Assembly: GCF_046156265.1 (NCBI RefSeq)
Contig: NZ_JAWDIR010000033.1
Coordinates: 62,001 to 126,000 of the forward strand
DNA: 64,000 nucleotides
Direction: 5' to 3'
DNA from: CAMDHY01 sp046156265
GTDB taxonomy: Bacteria > Pseudomonadota > Alphaproteobacteria > Rhizobiales > Segnochrobactraceae
Positions 28,209 through 35,028 of the stretch are shown piece by piece; the stretch's first letter is position 1, and each line of letters opens with the position of its first letter. The position numbers were made by a program, and so were the translations under genes. The notes beneath the pieces are model-generated. The model was given only the letters and a program-made list of their open reading frames with translations. It had not been told where the DNA came from and did not search any database.

Positions 28209-28445
28209 ATGATGTCAGCTCATCTTTCCAACCCCCCCGCCCGCGCCCTCGCGGACGCCGTCTCGGCCCTGCTCGACGATGTCGGCCGCCATGGCGGCGG
28301 TGTGATCTCGACGTGGTCGGAGCGCACCCGTCTGCGCCGCGAACTCGGTCGCCTGCTCGACACTGACCCCCGTCTCGTCGCGGACGCCGGCCTGGACGTC
28401 GCCTGGGCCGCCCGCGAGATCCAGAAGCCGTTCTGGCGCGCCTGA
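28209..28445 (+). CDS. DUF1127 small protein
   Basis: 78 residues from the first of two adjacent ATG codons. The C-terminal half matches the DUF1127 (YjiS-like) pattern: WSERTRLRRELGRLLDTDPRLVADAGLD and a terminal REIQKPFWRA. DUF1127 proteins are small, Arg-rich and abundant in rhizobia; some members have been linked to RNA turnover, phosphate or carbon metabolism and stress, but no general function is established. The divergent LysR regulator is the best clue to its control. Confidence 0.85.
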   Translation: MMSAHLSNPPARALADAVSALLDDVGRHGGGVISTWSERTRLRRELGRLLDTDPRLVADAGLDVAWAAREIQKPFWRA

Positions 28446-28470
28446 GCGGGCCGGACTGCGCTGACCCGAA

Positions 28471-28499
28471 CGTCGCCGCCGGGCCGTCAGGCGGCGACG
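28471..28499. terminator. Hairpin between convergent DUF1127 gene and nth
   Basis: CGTCGCCGCC (28471-28480) pairs over 10 bases with 28490-28499, straddling the nth stop. There is no U-run on either side, so function as a bidirectional terminator is tentative. Confidence 0.3.
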
Positions 28500-29209
28500 G
28501 GGAGCTTCTTCTCGGGGCTCTTGCAGAGATCGGCGATGCGGCAGTTGCCGCACTTCGGGCCACGCGCCACGCAGGTGTAGCGGCCGTGCAGGATCAGCCA
28601 GTGGTGGGCGTGCTGCAGGGAGGCCGGCGGCACGATCTCCATCAGCCGCGCCTCCACCTCGTCGGGCGTCCGGCCGGGCGCGAGGCCGAGGCGGTTGCCG
28701 ATGCGGAAGATGTGCGTGTCGACGGCGATCGTCGGCTCGCCGAAGGCGACGTTCAGCACCACGTTGGCGGTCTTGCGGCCGACCCCCGGCAGCGCCTCGA
28801 GCGCGGCGCGGTCGTGCGGAACCTCGCCGCCGTGCTCCTCGACCAGCCGGCGTGACAGCGCGACGACGTTCTTCGCCTTGTTGCGGAAGAGCCCGATCGT
28901 CCGGATCAGCTCCGTGACCCGCTCCTCGCCCAGCGCCACCATCGCTTCCGGCGTGTCGGCGAGGGCGAACAGCCCGCGCGTCGCCTTGTTGACGCCGGCA
29001 TCCGTCGCCTGCGCCGACAGCACCACCGCCACCAGCAGCGTGAACGGGTTCGAGTATTCGAGCTCCGTCTGCGGCTCCGGGTCGGCGGCGGCGAGGCGGG
29101 CGAAGATCGCCTCCACCTCGGCGGGCGAATAGAGTTTCGCAGCGCGGCGCTTGCGCGGTCCCGCCGCGCCCGGTGCGCGCTTTGTCGCTGCCTGCTTTGC
29201 AATCCCCAT
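28487..29209 (-). CDS. nth: Endonuclease III (DNA glycosylase/AP lyase)
   Basis: 240 residues from the ATG at 29209 with GAGGGG before it. The HhH-GPD core is complete: LVAVVLSAQATDAGVNKAT, IGLFRNKAKNVVALSRRL, LPGVGRKTANVVLNVAFGEPTIAVDTHIFR with the catalytic Lys and Asp, and the 4Fe-4S ligands C-X6-C-X2-C-X5-C in the tail (CVARGPKCGNCRIADLC). It removes oxidised pyrimidines and nicks abasic sites. Divergent from the DUF2244 gene across only 22 bases. Confidence 0.96.
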   Translation of the reverse strand: MGIAKQAATKRAPGAAGPRKRRAAKLYSPAEVEAIFARLAAADPEPQTELEYSNPFTLLVAVVLSAQATDAGVNKATRGLFALADTPEAMVALGEERVTELIRTIGLFRNKAKNVVALSRRLVEEHGGEVPHDRAALEALPGVGRKTANVVLNVAFGEPTIAVDTHIFRIGNRLGLAPGRTPDEVEARLMEIVPPASLQHAHHWLILHGRYTCVARGPKCGNCRIADLCKSPEKKLPVAA

Positions 29210-29231
29210 GGCCCCTCTATACTCGCGGCTC

Positions 29232-29765
29232 ATGCGCAACGACAACGAGGCGATGGACATGCCGGACGGCGCTCAGCCGCAGCCGGCCGCGCGCCCGGAG
29301 TTCCATGCGGTGCTGACGCCGCACCGCTCGCTCGGGCCGAACGGCTTCCTGTTCGTCATGGCGCTCGTCGGCGCCGTCTGCTTCGTCGGCGGCGCAGCCT
29401 TCATGGCGATGGGCGCCTGGCCGGTGGTCGGCTTCTTCGGGCTCGACGTCCTGATCGTCTGGGCCGCCTTCCGCGCCAACTACCGCGCCGCCCGCGCCTA
29501 TGAGGAGATCCGCCTCGGCGACGGCGCGCTGTTGATCCGCCGCGTCACCGCCAGCGGCAAGGCGAGCGAGATCCGCCTCGATCCCTACTGGGCCCGCCTC
29601 GTCGTCGACCGCGTCGAGGACGAGGGCGTCGTCGGCCTCGCGCTCACCTCCCACGGCCAGCGCCACGACATCGGCGCCTTCCTAGATCCCGAGGCGCGCG
29701 AGAGCTTCGCCAGGGCGCTCGGGGCGGCGCTCGGGGCCGTGCGCAGCGGACGCGCGCTCGCCTGA
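29232..29765 (+). CDS. DUF2244 membrane protein
   Basis: 177 residues. The pattern is that of DUF2244: a short soluble start ending in FHAVLTPHRSLGPNGF, two adjacent membrane helices (residues about 35-75, LFVMALVGAVCFVGGAAFMA and VVGFFGLDVLIVWAAF), then a cytoplasmic domain (NYRAARAYEEIRLGDGALLIRRV and HDIGAFLDPEARESFARAL). The function is unknown; the family is found near nth or cytochrome oxidase genes in alphaproteobacteria. It likely shares its promoter region with nth. Confidence 0.85.
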   Translation: MRNDNEAMDMPDGAQPQPAARPEFHAVLTPHRSLGPNGFLFVMALVGAVCFVGGAAFMAMGAWPVVGFFGLDVLIVWAAFRANYRAARAYEEIRLGDGALLIRRVTASGKASEIRLDPYWARLVVDRVEDEGVVGLALTSHGQRHDIGAFLDPEARESFARALGAALGAVRSGRALA

Positions 29766-29865
29766 ACGCGCCCCCGCCGGGTGTGCCGGGCGGGGTGTCG
29801 GGAATCGGGTGGTGGCGGGAGGGGCGCGCGAATAGCGTGCAGGCGTCGTCCGGAGGATTCGCGTC

Positions 29866-30822
29866 ATGACCCTGTCGATCGCAGCGCCCGAGCCCGTCGC
29901 GGCAGCCGAGTTGATCCTGCCCGGCTGCGACCTCGCCGTGCCGTGCGCGCCGCCTCCGGACGACTACGCCGTGGTGCGCGCGGCGATCGCCTATCTCTCC
30001 GCGCAATGGCGCGACCAGCCGGACCTGAAGGCGATCGCCCAGGCGGTCGGCGTCACGCCGGTGAAGATCGAGCGCACCTTCCGCCGCTGGGCCGGCCTCA
30101 GCCCGAAACAGTTCCTGCAGGCGCTGACGCTCGACAACGCCCGCCGGATGCTGAAGGCCGACGCCAGCGTGCTCGACACCACCTACGAGCTCGGCCTCTC
30201 CGGCCCGGCGCGGCTGCACGACCTGTTCGTCACCCACGAGGCGATGACGCCGGGGGCCTTCCGGGTCGGCGGCGAGGGCCTCGTCATCCGCTGGGGCTGG
30301 CACGCCTCGCCGTTCGGCCGCTCGCTGGTGATGATCACCGACCGCGGCCTCTGCGGCATCGCCTTCTCCGACAACGCCGAGGGCGACCGCCGCGCCTTCG
30401 CCGACATGGCCTCGCGCTGGCCGCGGGCGGCCTATGTCGAGGACTTCGGGGCGACACTGCCCTATGCGACGCGCATCTTCGACCGCGAGCGCTGGCGGCC
30501 GGACACGCCGCTCAGGATCGTGCTGATCGGCTCGGACTTCGAGGTCTGCGTCTGGGAGACGCTCCTGAAGGTGCCGTTCGCCGCCGCCACCACCTATTCC
30601 GACGTCGCCGCCCACATCGGCCGGCCGACGGCGGCGCGCGCGGTCGGCGGCGCCGTCGGGCGAAACCCGCTCTCCTTCGTGGTCCCCTGTCACCGCGTGC
30701 TCGGCAAGAGCGGCGACCTCACCGGCTACCACTGGGGCCTCACCCGCAAGCGGGCGATCCTCGGCTGGGAGGCGGGCATCGCCGGCATCGCCGAGGAGGA
30801 GCCGGCAGCCGCCCGCCGCTGA
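29866..30822 (+). CDS. AraC-HTH / methylated-DNA-protein-cysteine methyltransferase fusion
   Basis: 318 residues. Residues about 35-130 are an AraC-type helix-turn-helix (LKAIAQAVGVTPVKIERTFRRWAGLSPKQFL). Residues 145-300 are an O6-alkylguanine methyltransferase: GLCGIAFSDN, LKVPFAAATTYSDVA, the Asn-containing RNPLSFVV and the active PCHRV with acceptor Cys275. The zinc-binding Ada N-terminal domain is absent, though Cys21 and Cys27 lie in the short N-terminus. It repairs O6-methylguanine directly and may act as a regulator. Together with nth it makes a small DNA-repair neighbourhood, and a terminator follows at 30932. Confidence 0.92.
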   Translation: MTLSIAAPEPVAAAELILPGCDLAVPCAPPPDDYAVVRAAIAYLSAQWRDQPDLKAIAQAVGVTPVKIERTFRRWAGLSPKQFLQALTLDNARRMLKADASVLDTTYELGLSGPARLHDLFVTHEAMTPGAFRVGGEGLVIRWGWHASPFGRSLVMITDRGLCGIAFSDNAEGDRRAFADMASRWPRAAYVEDFGATLPYATRIFDRERWRPDTPLRIVLIGSDFEVCVWETLLKVPFAAATTYSDVAAHIGRPTAARAVGGAVGRNPLSFVVPCHRVLGKSGDLTGYHWGLTRKRAILGWEAGIAGIAEEEPAAARR

Positions 30823-30931
30823 GGCGGACGGCCTTCCAGCCAATCATCCGGCGCGCGGCAAGCGCTGCCGCCGGAACGTGCGCGCCGCACACCGACCCTT
30901 AACGGATCGCCGGCGATAGACGGCGGCGCAA

Positions 30932-30954
30932 CCGCCGGCTGCAGCCGGCGTTTT
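30932..30954 (+). terminator. Intrinsic terminator after the MGMT fusion gene
   Basis: CGCCGGC (30933-30939), loop TGCA, GCCGGCG (30944-30950), then TTTT (30951-30954), about 110 bases past the stop. Confidence 0.7.
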
Positions 30955-31015
30955 CGTCATCGGCGCGCCGCGCCACCGCCCGGCGCCCGCCGGGCGCATC
31001 CGACGAGGGTTCTCC

Positions 31016-31495
31016 ATGCACCGGTTCCGAACGTTCACCGCCACCGCGGCGCTCGCCGCCGTCCTCGCCACCGGACTGGCCGCCGGCGTGTCGGCTCCCG
31101 CCCTCGCCGCCGAGCCCGGCTACAAGGCGCTGGAGTTCACCCAGTATTCCAACCAGTCCGGCTTCGAGTTCGCGATCCCCAAGGACGACGTGCCGGTGCG
31201 CATCGACATCGCCGCCCGCATCGACGGCAAGCCGGTCGGCGGCAGCATGGTGTTCTCGGCGCTGGTCACCCGCGACCGCTATTCCGGCGCGATCTCCTGG
31301 GTCGGCACCGACAGCGACGGCAACGTCAAGGCCGGCAACACAACCGCCGGCGACCGCGTGCTCGCCCGCCTCAGCGGCCCGGACGGCGAGAACTACGCCA
31401 TCCTGCGCATCGCCGGCGGCAGGAAGCTGAAGGTCGTGCAGCAGGGCGGCGCCAGCGGCTCGAAGGGAACGTACTTCGTCCGCATCTGGTACTGA
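31016..31495 (+). CDS. Secreted protein of unknown function
   Basis: 159 residues. Residues 1-32 are a signal peptide (RFRTFTATAALAAVLATGLAAG, cleavage likely after ALA-AE). The mature part is a beta-rich domain of about 125 residues with few distinctive features (YKALEFTQYSNQSGFEFAIP, SWVGTDSDGNVKAG, YFVRIWY at the end) and no cysteine. I do not recognise the family. It is alone between the MGMT fusion terminator and a convergent secreted-protein gene. Confidence 0.7.
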   Translation: MHRFRTFTATAALAAVLATGLAAGVSAPALAAEPGYKALEFTQYSNQSGFEFAIPKDDVPVRIDIAARIDGKPVGGSMVFSALVTRDRYSGAISWVGTDSDGNVKAGNTTAGDRVLARLSGPDGENYAILRIAGGRKLKVVQQGGASGSKGTYFVRIWY

Positions 31496-31552
31496 GGCGG
31501 GACGGCTGAAGCGTCGGCGGCACCCTTGCCGCCGCACGCTCCGCCCGCTGAG

Positions 31553-31972
31553 CTACGGCCGCTCTTCCAGCGCGAAGCGCAGGAGGTCGATGCGCTCACC
31601 CTTCCTGCCTTTCAGCGAGATCAGCCGGCTCTTCGGATCGAGCTTGCCCGAGACGTCGAATTTCTGCTTGCCGACGAGTTGGCTGTCGAAGGTGAGCTTG
31701 CCGGAGATGCGGCAGTCCCGGCTGATGTGCAGCCGGCCGCTGACGATCTTGACGGGCAGAATGACGACGCCCGTGCAGATGCTGTTGTCGAGGCGGCCGT
31801 CGTTCTGGGCGATGTAGATCGTGCAGTGGTCGGCCAGCTTGGTGCCGAGGGTGGACGAGCCGGTCCACACGCCCCTCAGCATGCGCAGGTCGCAGCGCGC
31901 CGCCTCCGCCACGCTCACAGACGCCGTCAGCGCGATCGCAGCGATCGCGGCCGTCCTCACCAGCCATGTCAT
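31553..31972 (-). CDS. Secreted protein of unknown function
   Basis: 139 residues from the ATG at 31972; the frame is open further upstream but only this start gives a tidy signal peptide (TWLVRTAAIAAIALTASVS, cleavage after VAEA). The mature part begins CDLRMLRGVWTGSS and has three more Cys (HCTIYIA, SICTGVV, RDCRIS). The layout, WTG near the start then alternating strands, is weakly reminiscent of the protein at 50949-51479. Function unknown. Confidence 0.7.
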   Translation of the reverse strand: MTWLVRTAAIAAIALTASVSVAEAARCDLRMLRGVWTGSSTLGTKLADHCTIYIAQNDGRLDNSICTGVVILPVKIVSGRLHISRDCRISGKLTFDSQLVGKQKFDVSGKLDPKSRLISLKGRKGERIDLLRFALEERP

Positions 31973-32120
31973 TGGGCAGACCTTTCGCGCACGCGCGTCC
32001 CGACGGGGGTCCGGCGGCGGCGGCACAGGCGTGACGGCATCAGTAGCCGATTTTCACGGGCCGCACGGAAAGATTGAGGGCGGCGGAATTGCCCGAGCGG
32101 CACCCTCGGCCCGTCCGCCC

Positions 32121-32825
32121 CTATCGCCGCACGAACCTGAGATACGCTGGCGGCCGGCCCTCGCGCAGCGCCTTCGCCTCGTAGCGGGTGCCGGGCCAGC
32201 CGGCCCAGGGGCGGCGCCAGTCGTCGGCCGTCTCCGCCATCCAGCGGAAGGCGCCGTGGTCGCGCACGTGCTGGAGCGTCCAGTCGACATAGGTGTCGAT
32301 GTCGCTCGCGAAGCGGAACTCGGCGCCCGGCTTCGTCACCCGCGCCAGCCGGTCGAGGGTGTCGGCGGAGACGAAGCGGCGCTTCCAGTGGCGCTTCTTC
32401 GGCCACGGGTCGGGATAGAGCAGGTAGACGCGATCGAGGGAGGCGTCCGGCAGCCAGTCGAGCACGGCGACGGCGTCGTCCGGGTGGAGGCGGATCGTAT
32501 CGATGCCGCGATGGCCGATCTCCGACAGCGCCTTCGCCATGCCGGTGACGAAGGGCTCGCAGCCGATGAAGCCGGTGTCGGGCTCGGTGGCGGCGAGGTT
32601 GAGCAGGTGCTCGCCGCCGCCGAAGCCGATCTCCAGGAAGACGCGGGAGACGGGGCGGGGGAACAGCGTCGCGAGGTCCGAGGGCGCGGGCGCGGCGAGG
32701 TCGAGCCTGAGCGCCGGCAGCAGCGTCTGCGTGACGTCGGCCTGGCGGGGCTTCAGGGGACGGCCCTTGCGGCGGCCATAAAAGGCGCCGGCGCGGGGGG
32801 CCGCGCCGGCGTGATCGTCGTTCAT
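32121..32825 (-). CDS. trmB: tRNA (guanine-N7-)-methyltransferase
   Basis: 234 residues. TrmB signatures: FYGRRKGRPLKPRQ at the N-terminus, SAM motif FLEIGFGGGEHLLNLA near residue 64, GCEPFVTGMAKAL, IRLHPDDAVAVLDWL, and the family motif YLLYPDPWPKKRHWKRRFV with the catalytic Asp. It makes m7G46 in tRNA variable loops. It lies downstream of metK, separated by three tandem copies of the metK 3-prime end. Confidence 0.96.
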   Translation of the reverse strand: MNDDHAGAAPRAGAFYGRRKGRPLKPRQADVTQTLLPALRLDLAAPAPSDLATLFPRPVSRVFLEIGFGGGEHLLNLAATEPDTGFIGCEPFVTGMAKALSEIGHRGIDTIRLHPDDAVAVLDWLPDASLDRVYLLYPDPWPKKRHWKRRFVSADTLDRLARVTKPGAEFRFASDIDTYVDWTLQHVRDHGAFRWMAETADDWRRPWAGWPGTRYEAKALREGRPPAYLRFVRR

Positions 32826-32904
32826 CGTCGTCTCTTTCGGCGCTCGGCGGACGGTGGGGCCGCCGGTCGCGACTGGGTCAGGCGGCGAGGGTCAGGCGAT
32901 CAAG

Positions 32905-32988
32905 ATCAGGCACCCGCGTCGCGGAGCGCGCAATCAAACAACCGCGTCGCGGAGTGCGCAATCAGGCAACTGCGTCGCGGAGCGCGCA
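32905..32988. repeat. Three tandem 28-bp copies of the metK 3-prime end
   Basis: Units at 32905-32932, 32933-32960 and 32961-32988 match each other at 23 or more of 28 positions and match the first bases of 32989-33016, which is the real metK end. On the minus strand each unit reads as the codons for LRDAVA (or a variant) plus TGA, so the metK stop region has been copied in tandem downstream of the gene. No spacers are present, so this is not a CRISPR array. Confidence 0.9.
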
Positions 32989-32989
32989 A

Positions 32990-34162
32990 TCAGGCGACTG
33001 CGTCGCGCAGGGCGTGGACGAGGTCCATCTTCTCCCACGAGAAGCCGCCGTCGGCTTCGGGCTGCCGGCCGAAGTGGCCATAGGCGGAGGTGCGGGCGTA
33101 GATCGGCTTGTTGAGGCCGAGGTGCTCGCGGATGCCGCGCGGCGTCAGGTTCATCACCTCGCGGGCCGCCTTCTCGATCTTCGCCTCTTCCACCTTGCCG
33201 GTGCCGTGCAGGTCGACATAGACGGCCAGCGGCTCGGCGACGCCGATGGCGTAGGCGAGCTGGATCGTGCAGCGGTCGGCGAGGTCGGCGGCGACGACGT
33301 TCTTGGCGAGGTAGCGCGCGGCGTAGGCGGCCGAGCGGTCGACCTTCGTCGGGTCCTTGCCGGAGAAGGCGCCGCCGCCATGCGGGGCGGCCCCGCCGTA
33401 GGTGTCGACGATGATCTTGCGGCCGGTCAGGCCGCAGTCGCCGTCAGGACCGCCGATGACGAACTTGCCGGTCGGGTTGACGTGCCACTTCGTCTCCTTG
33501 CCGGTCCAGCCTTCCGGCAGGGCCGCGACGATGTAGGGCTCGACGATGGCGCGCACGTCGGCCGACGAGAGGTTCTCGTCGAGGTGCTGGGTGGACAGCA
33601 CGATCTGGGTGGCGCGCACCGGCCGGCCATTCTCGTAGGCGACCGTCACCTGGCTCTTGGCGTCCGGGCCGAGCGCCGGCTCGCGGCCGGACTTGCGGAC
33701 CTCGGCCAGCACTTTCAGGATCTTGTGGGCGTAGTAGATCGGCGCCGGCATCAGGTCCGGCGTCTCGCGGCAGGCATAGCCGAACATGATGCCCTGGTCG
33801 CCGGCACCCTCGTCCTTGTTGCCGGCGGCATCGACGCCCTGGGCGATGTCGGCCGACTGCGCGTGCAGGTGCACGGCGATGTCGGCGGTCTTCCAGTGGA
33901 AGCCGTCCTGCTCGTAGCCGATGTCGCGGATGGCGAGCCGGGCGAGGTGGGCGAGATAGTCGCCGGTGATCGTCTCCGGCCCGCGCACTTCGCCGGCGAT
34001 GACGACACGATTGGTGGTGGCGAGCGTCTCGCAGGCGACACGCGCTTCCGGCATCTCGGCGAGGAACGCGTCGACGACGGTATCCGAGATGCGGTCGCAG
34101 ACCTTGTCCGGATGACCCTCGGAAACGGATTCGCTCGTAAACAGATAGTTCGGACGGGACAC
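32990..34162 (-). CDS. metK: S-adenosylmethionine synthetase
   Basis: 390 residues from a GTG at 34162 with GGGGGAG upstream; the open frame continues but the family begins here (SRPNYLFTSESVSEGHPDKVCDRISD). Signatures: GHPDK (ATP), GDQGIMFGYA, GGAAPHGGGAFSGKDPTKVDRS, and DLAYAIG-like LAYAIGVAEPLAV. The protein makes SAM from methionine and ATP. The upstream region carries a strong promoter-like pair and an AT-rich perfect inverted repeat, and the gene is followed by tandem copies of its own 3-prime end. Confidence 0.96.
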   Translation of the reverse strand: MSRPNYLFTSESVSEGHPDKVCDRISDTVVDAFLAEMPEARVACETLATTNRVVIAGEVRGPETITGDYLAHLARLAIRDIGYEQDGFHWKTADIAVHLHAQSADIAQGVDAAGNKDEGAGDQGIMFGYACRETPDLMPAPIYYAHKILKVLAEVRKSGREPALGPDAKSQVTVAYENGRPVRATQIVLSTQHLDENLSSADVRAIVEPYIVAALPEGWTGKETKWHVNPTGKFVIGGPDGDCGLTGRKIIVDTYGGAAPHGGGAFSGKDPTKVDRSAAYAARYLAKNVVAADLADRCTIQLAYAIGVAEPLAVYVDLHGTGKVEEAKIEKAAREVMNLTPRGIREHLGLNKPIYARTSAYGHFGRQPEADGGFSWEKMDLVHALRDAVA

Positions 34163-34254
34163 GGCGAGCAGCTCCCCCGCGATTGCTGACGGCGTTCGAG
34201 CCGCGCCGGTGGCGCGCCGAAACACGGGCACCACACAGACGCGGCGCCACCCGT

Positions 34255-34283
34255 CCAATAGATCAACCGCGGGAGGCGTTCAA
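34255..34283 (-). promoter_or_regulatory. Probable metK promoter
   Basis: On the minus strand TTGAAC (34278-34283), 17 bases, TATTGG (34255-34260), leaving a leader of about 86 bases. The -35 element forms part of the outer arm of the inverted repeat at 34270-34320. Confidence 0.5.
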
Positions 34284-34287
34284 GTCG

Positions 34288-34309
34288 GATATAAAGCTAT
34301 CTTTATATC
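34288..34309. promoter_or_regulatory. AT-rich inverted repeat, likely metK operator
   Basis: GATATAAAG (34288-34296), CTAT, CTTTATATC (34301-34309) is a perfect 9-bp inverted repeat in an otherwise GC-rich region. It is flanked by further arms GTTCAA/TTGAAC (34278-34283, 34310-34315) and CGGGAG/CTCCCG (34270-34275, 34315-34320). It resembles, from memory, the ATAAAG...CTTTAT operators proposed for ArsR-type SAM/SAH-responsive regulators (SahR/SamR) of methionine metabolism in proteobacteria. It could also fold in RNA as a long hairpin. Confidence 0.6.
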
Positions 34310-34425
34310 TTGAACTCCCGCCGACGTGCCGGCGGCAGGCCGGACGCGCAGGCGAGCGCCTGTCCCCGTCGCCCGCCTGGCGGCCGACGGAAGCGGAAAG
34401 ACCCTATGGACGGGAGACGGGCGCC

Positions 34426-34833
34426 CTAGCTGGCGTCGGCGACCGACTCGACGAGGTCGACGATGCGGCGGCGCACCTGCGGGCTCTTGATGCGCACGAA
34501 GGCGCGGTTGAGCGCGAGACCCTCGGTAGAGGTGAGGAAGCTCGTGACATAGGCACCGGGCCGATCCTCGGCGAAGCCCGCGGGCGTGTCGCTCGGCGTC
34601 GTCGGGGCATCCTCGAAGAAGTAGGCGACCGGGACCTGCATCACCGTGGCGATGTGCTGGAGGCGGCTCGCCCCGATGCGGTTGGTGCCCTTCTCGTACT
34701 TCTGGATCTGCTGGAAAGTGATTCCCAGGCTTTCCCCGAGCTTTTCCTGGCTCATCCCGAGCATCATGCGGCGCATGCGGACGCGACTGCCGACGTGCGT
34801 ATCGATCGGGTTGGGGGACTTCTTGCTGGCCAT
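34426..34833 (-). CDS. XRE-family regulator, PraR/PhrR-like
   Basis: 135 residues from the ATG at 34833 (GAGGATC upstream). The helix-turn-helix is VGSRVRMRRMMLGMSQEKLGESLGITFQQIQKYEKGTNRIGASRLQHIA (residues about 14-62 in segments), followed by a short C-terminal part with FVRIKSPQVRRRIVDLVESVA. The position between lnt and metK is the conserved place of PraR (Azorhizobium) and PhrR (Sinorhizobium), regulators linked to quorum-sensing, attachment and acid/stress responses. Identity by family and synteny; targets here are unknown. Confidence 0.88.
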   Translation of the reverse strand: MASKKSPNPIDTHVGSRVRMRRMMLGMSQEKLGESLGITFQQIQKYEKGTNRIGASRLQHIATVMQVPVAYFFEDAPTTPSDTPAGFAEDRPGAYVTSFLTSTEGLALNRAFVRIKSPQVRRRIVDLVESVADAS

Positions 34834-35028
34834 GTGGAACAGATCCTCAGAATACGTGCAGAGACCGCGCACGACACGTGCGCAGTCGACCCTGCCGTCC
34901 CGACGCCTATCCTAGGCCCGCAGACCCGCTCCCCCCTCGCCGAGCAGGCGCCCTTCGGTGACCCCTATCCTGTTGCGGAGCCACCGTCGTGCGGAGGGAT
35001 AATGTTCCCGCTTCGCCTTGCAAGTCAA

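Noticed and set aside
32905..33016. CRISPR-like short repeats after metK
   Set aside because: Units are contiguous with no spacers and are copies of the metK end, with no cas genes.
34163..34425. Known SAM riboswitch upstream of metK
   Set aside because: I could not match the consensus of a SAM-I, SAM-II or SAM/SAH class; the visible structure is a simple nested inverted repeat better explained as an operator.
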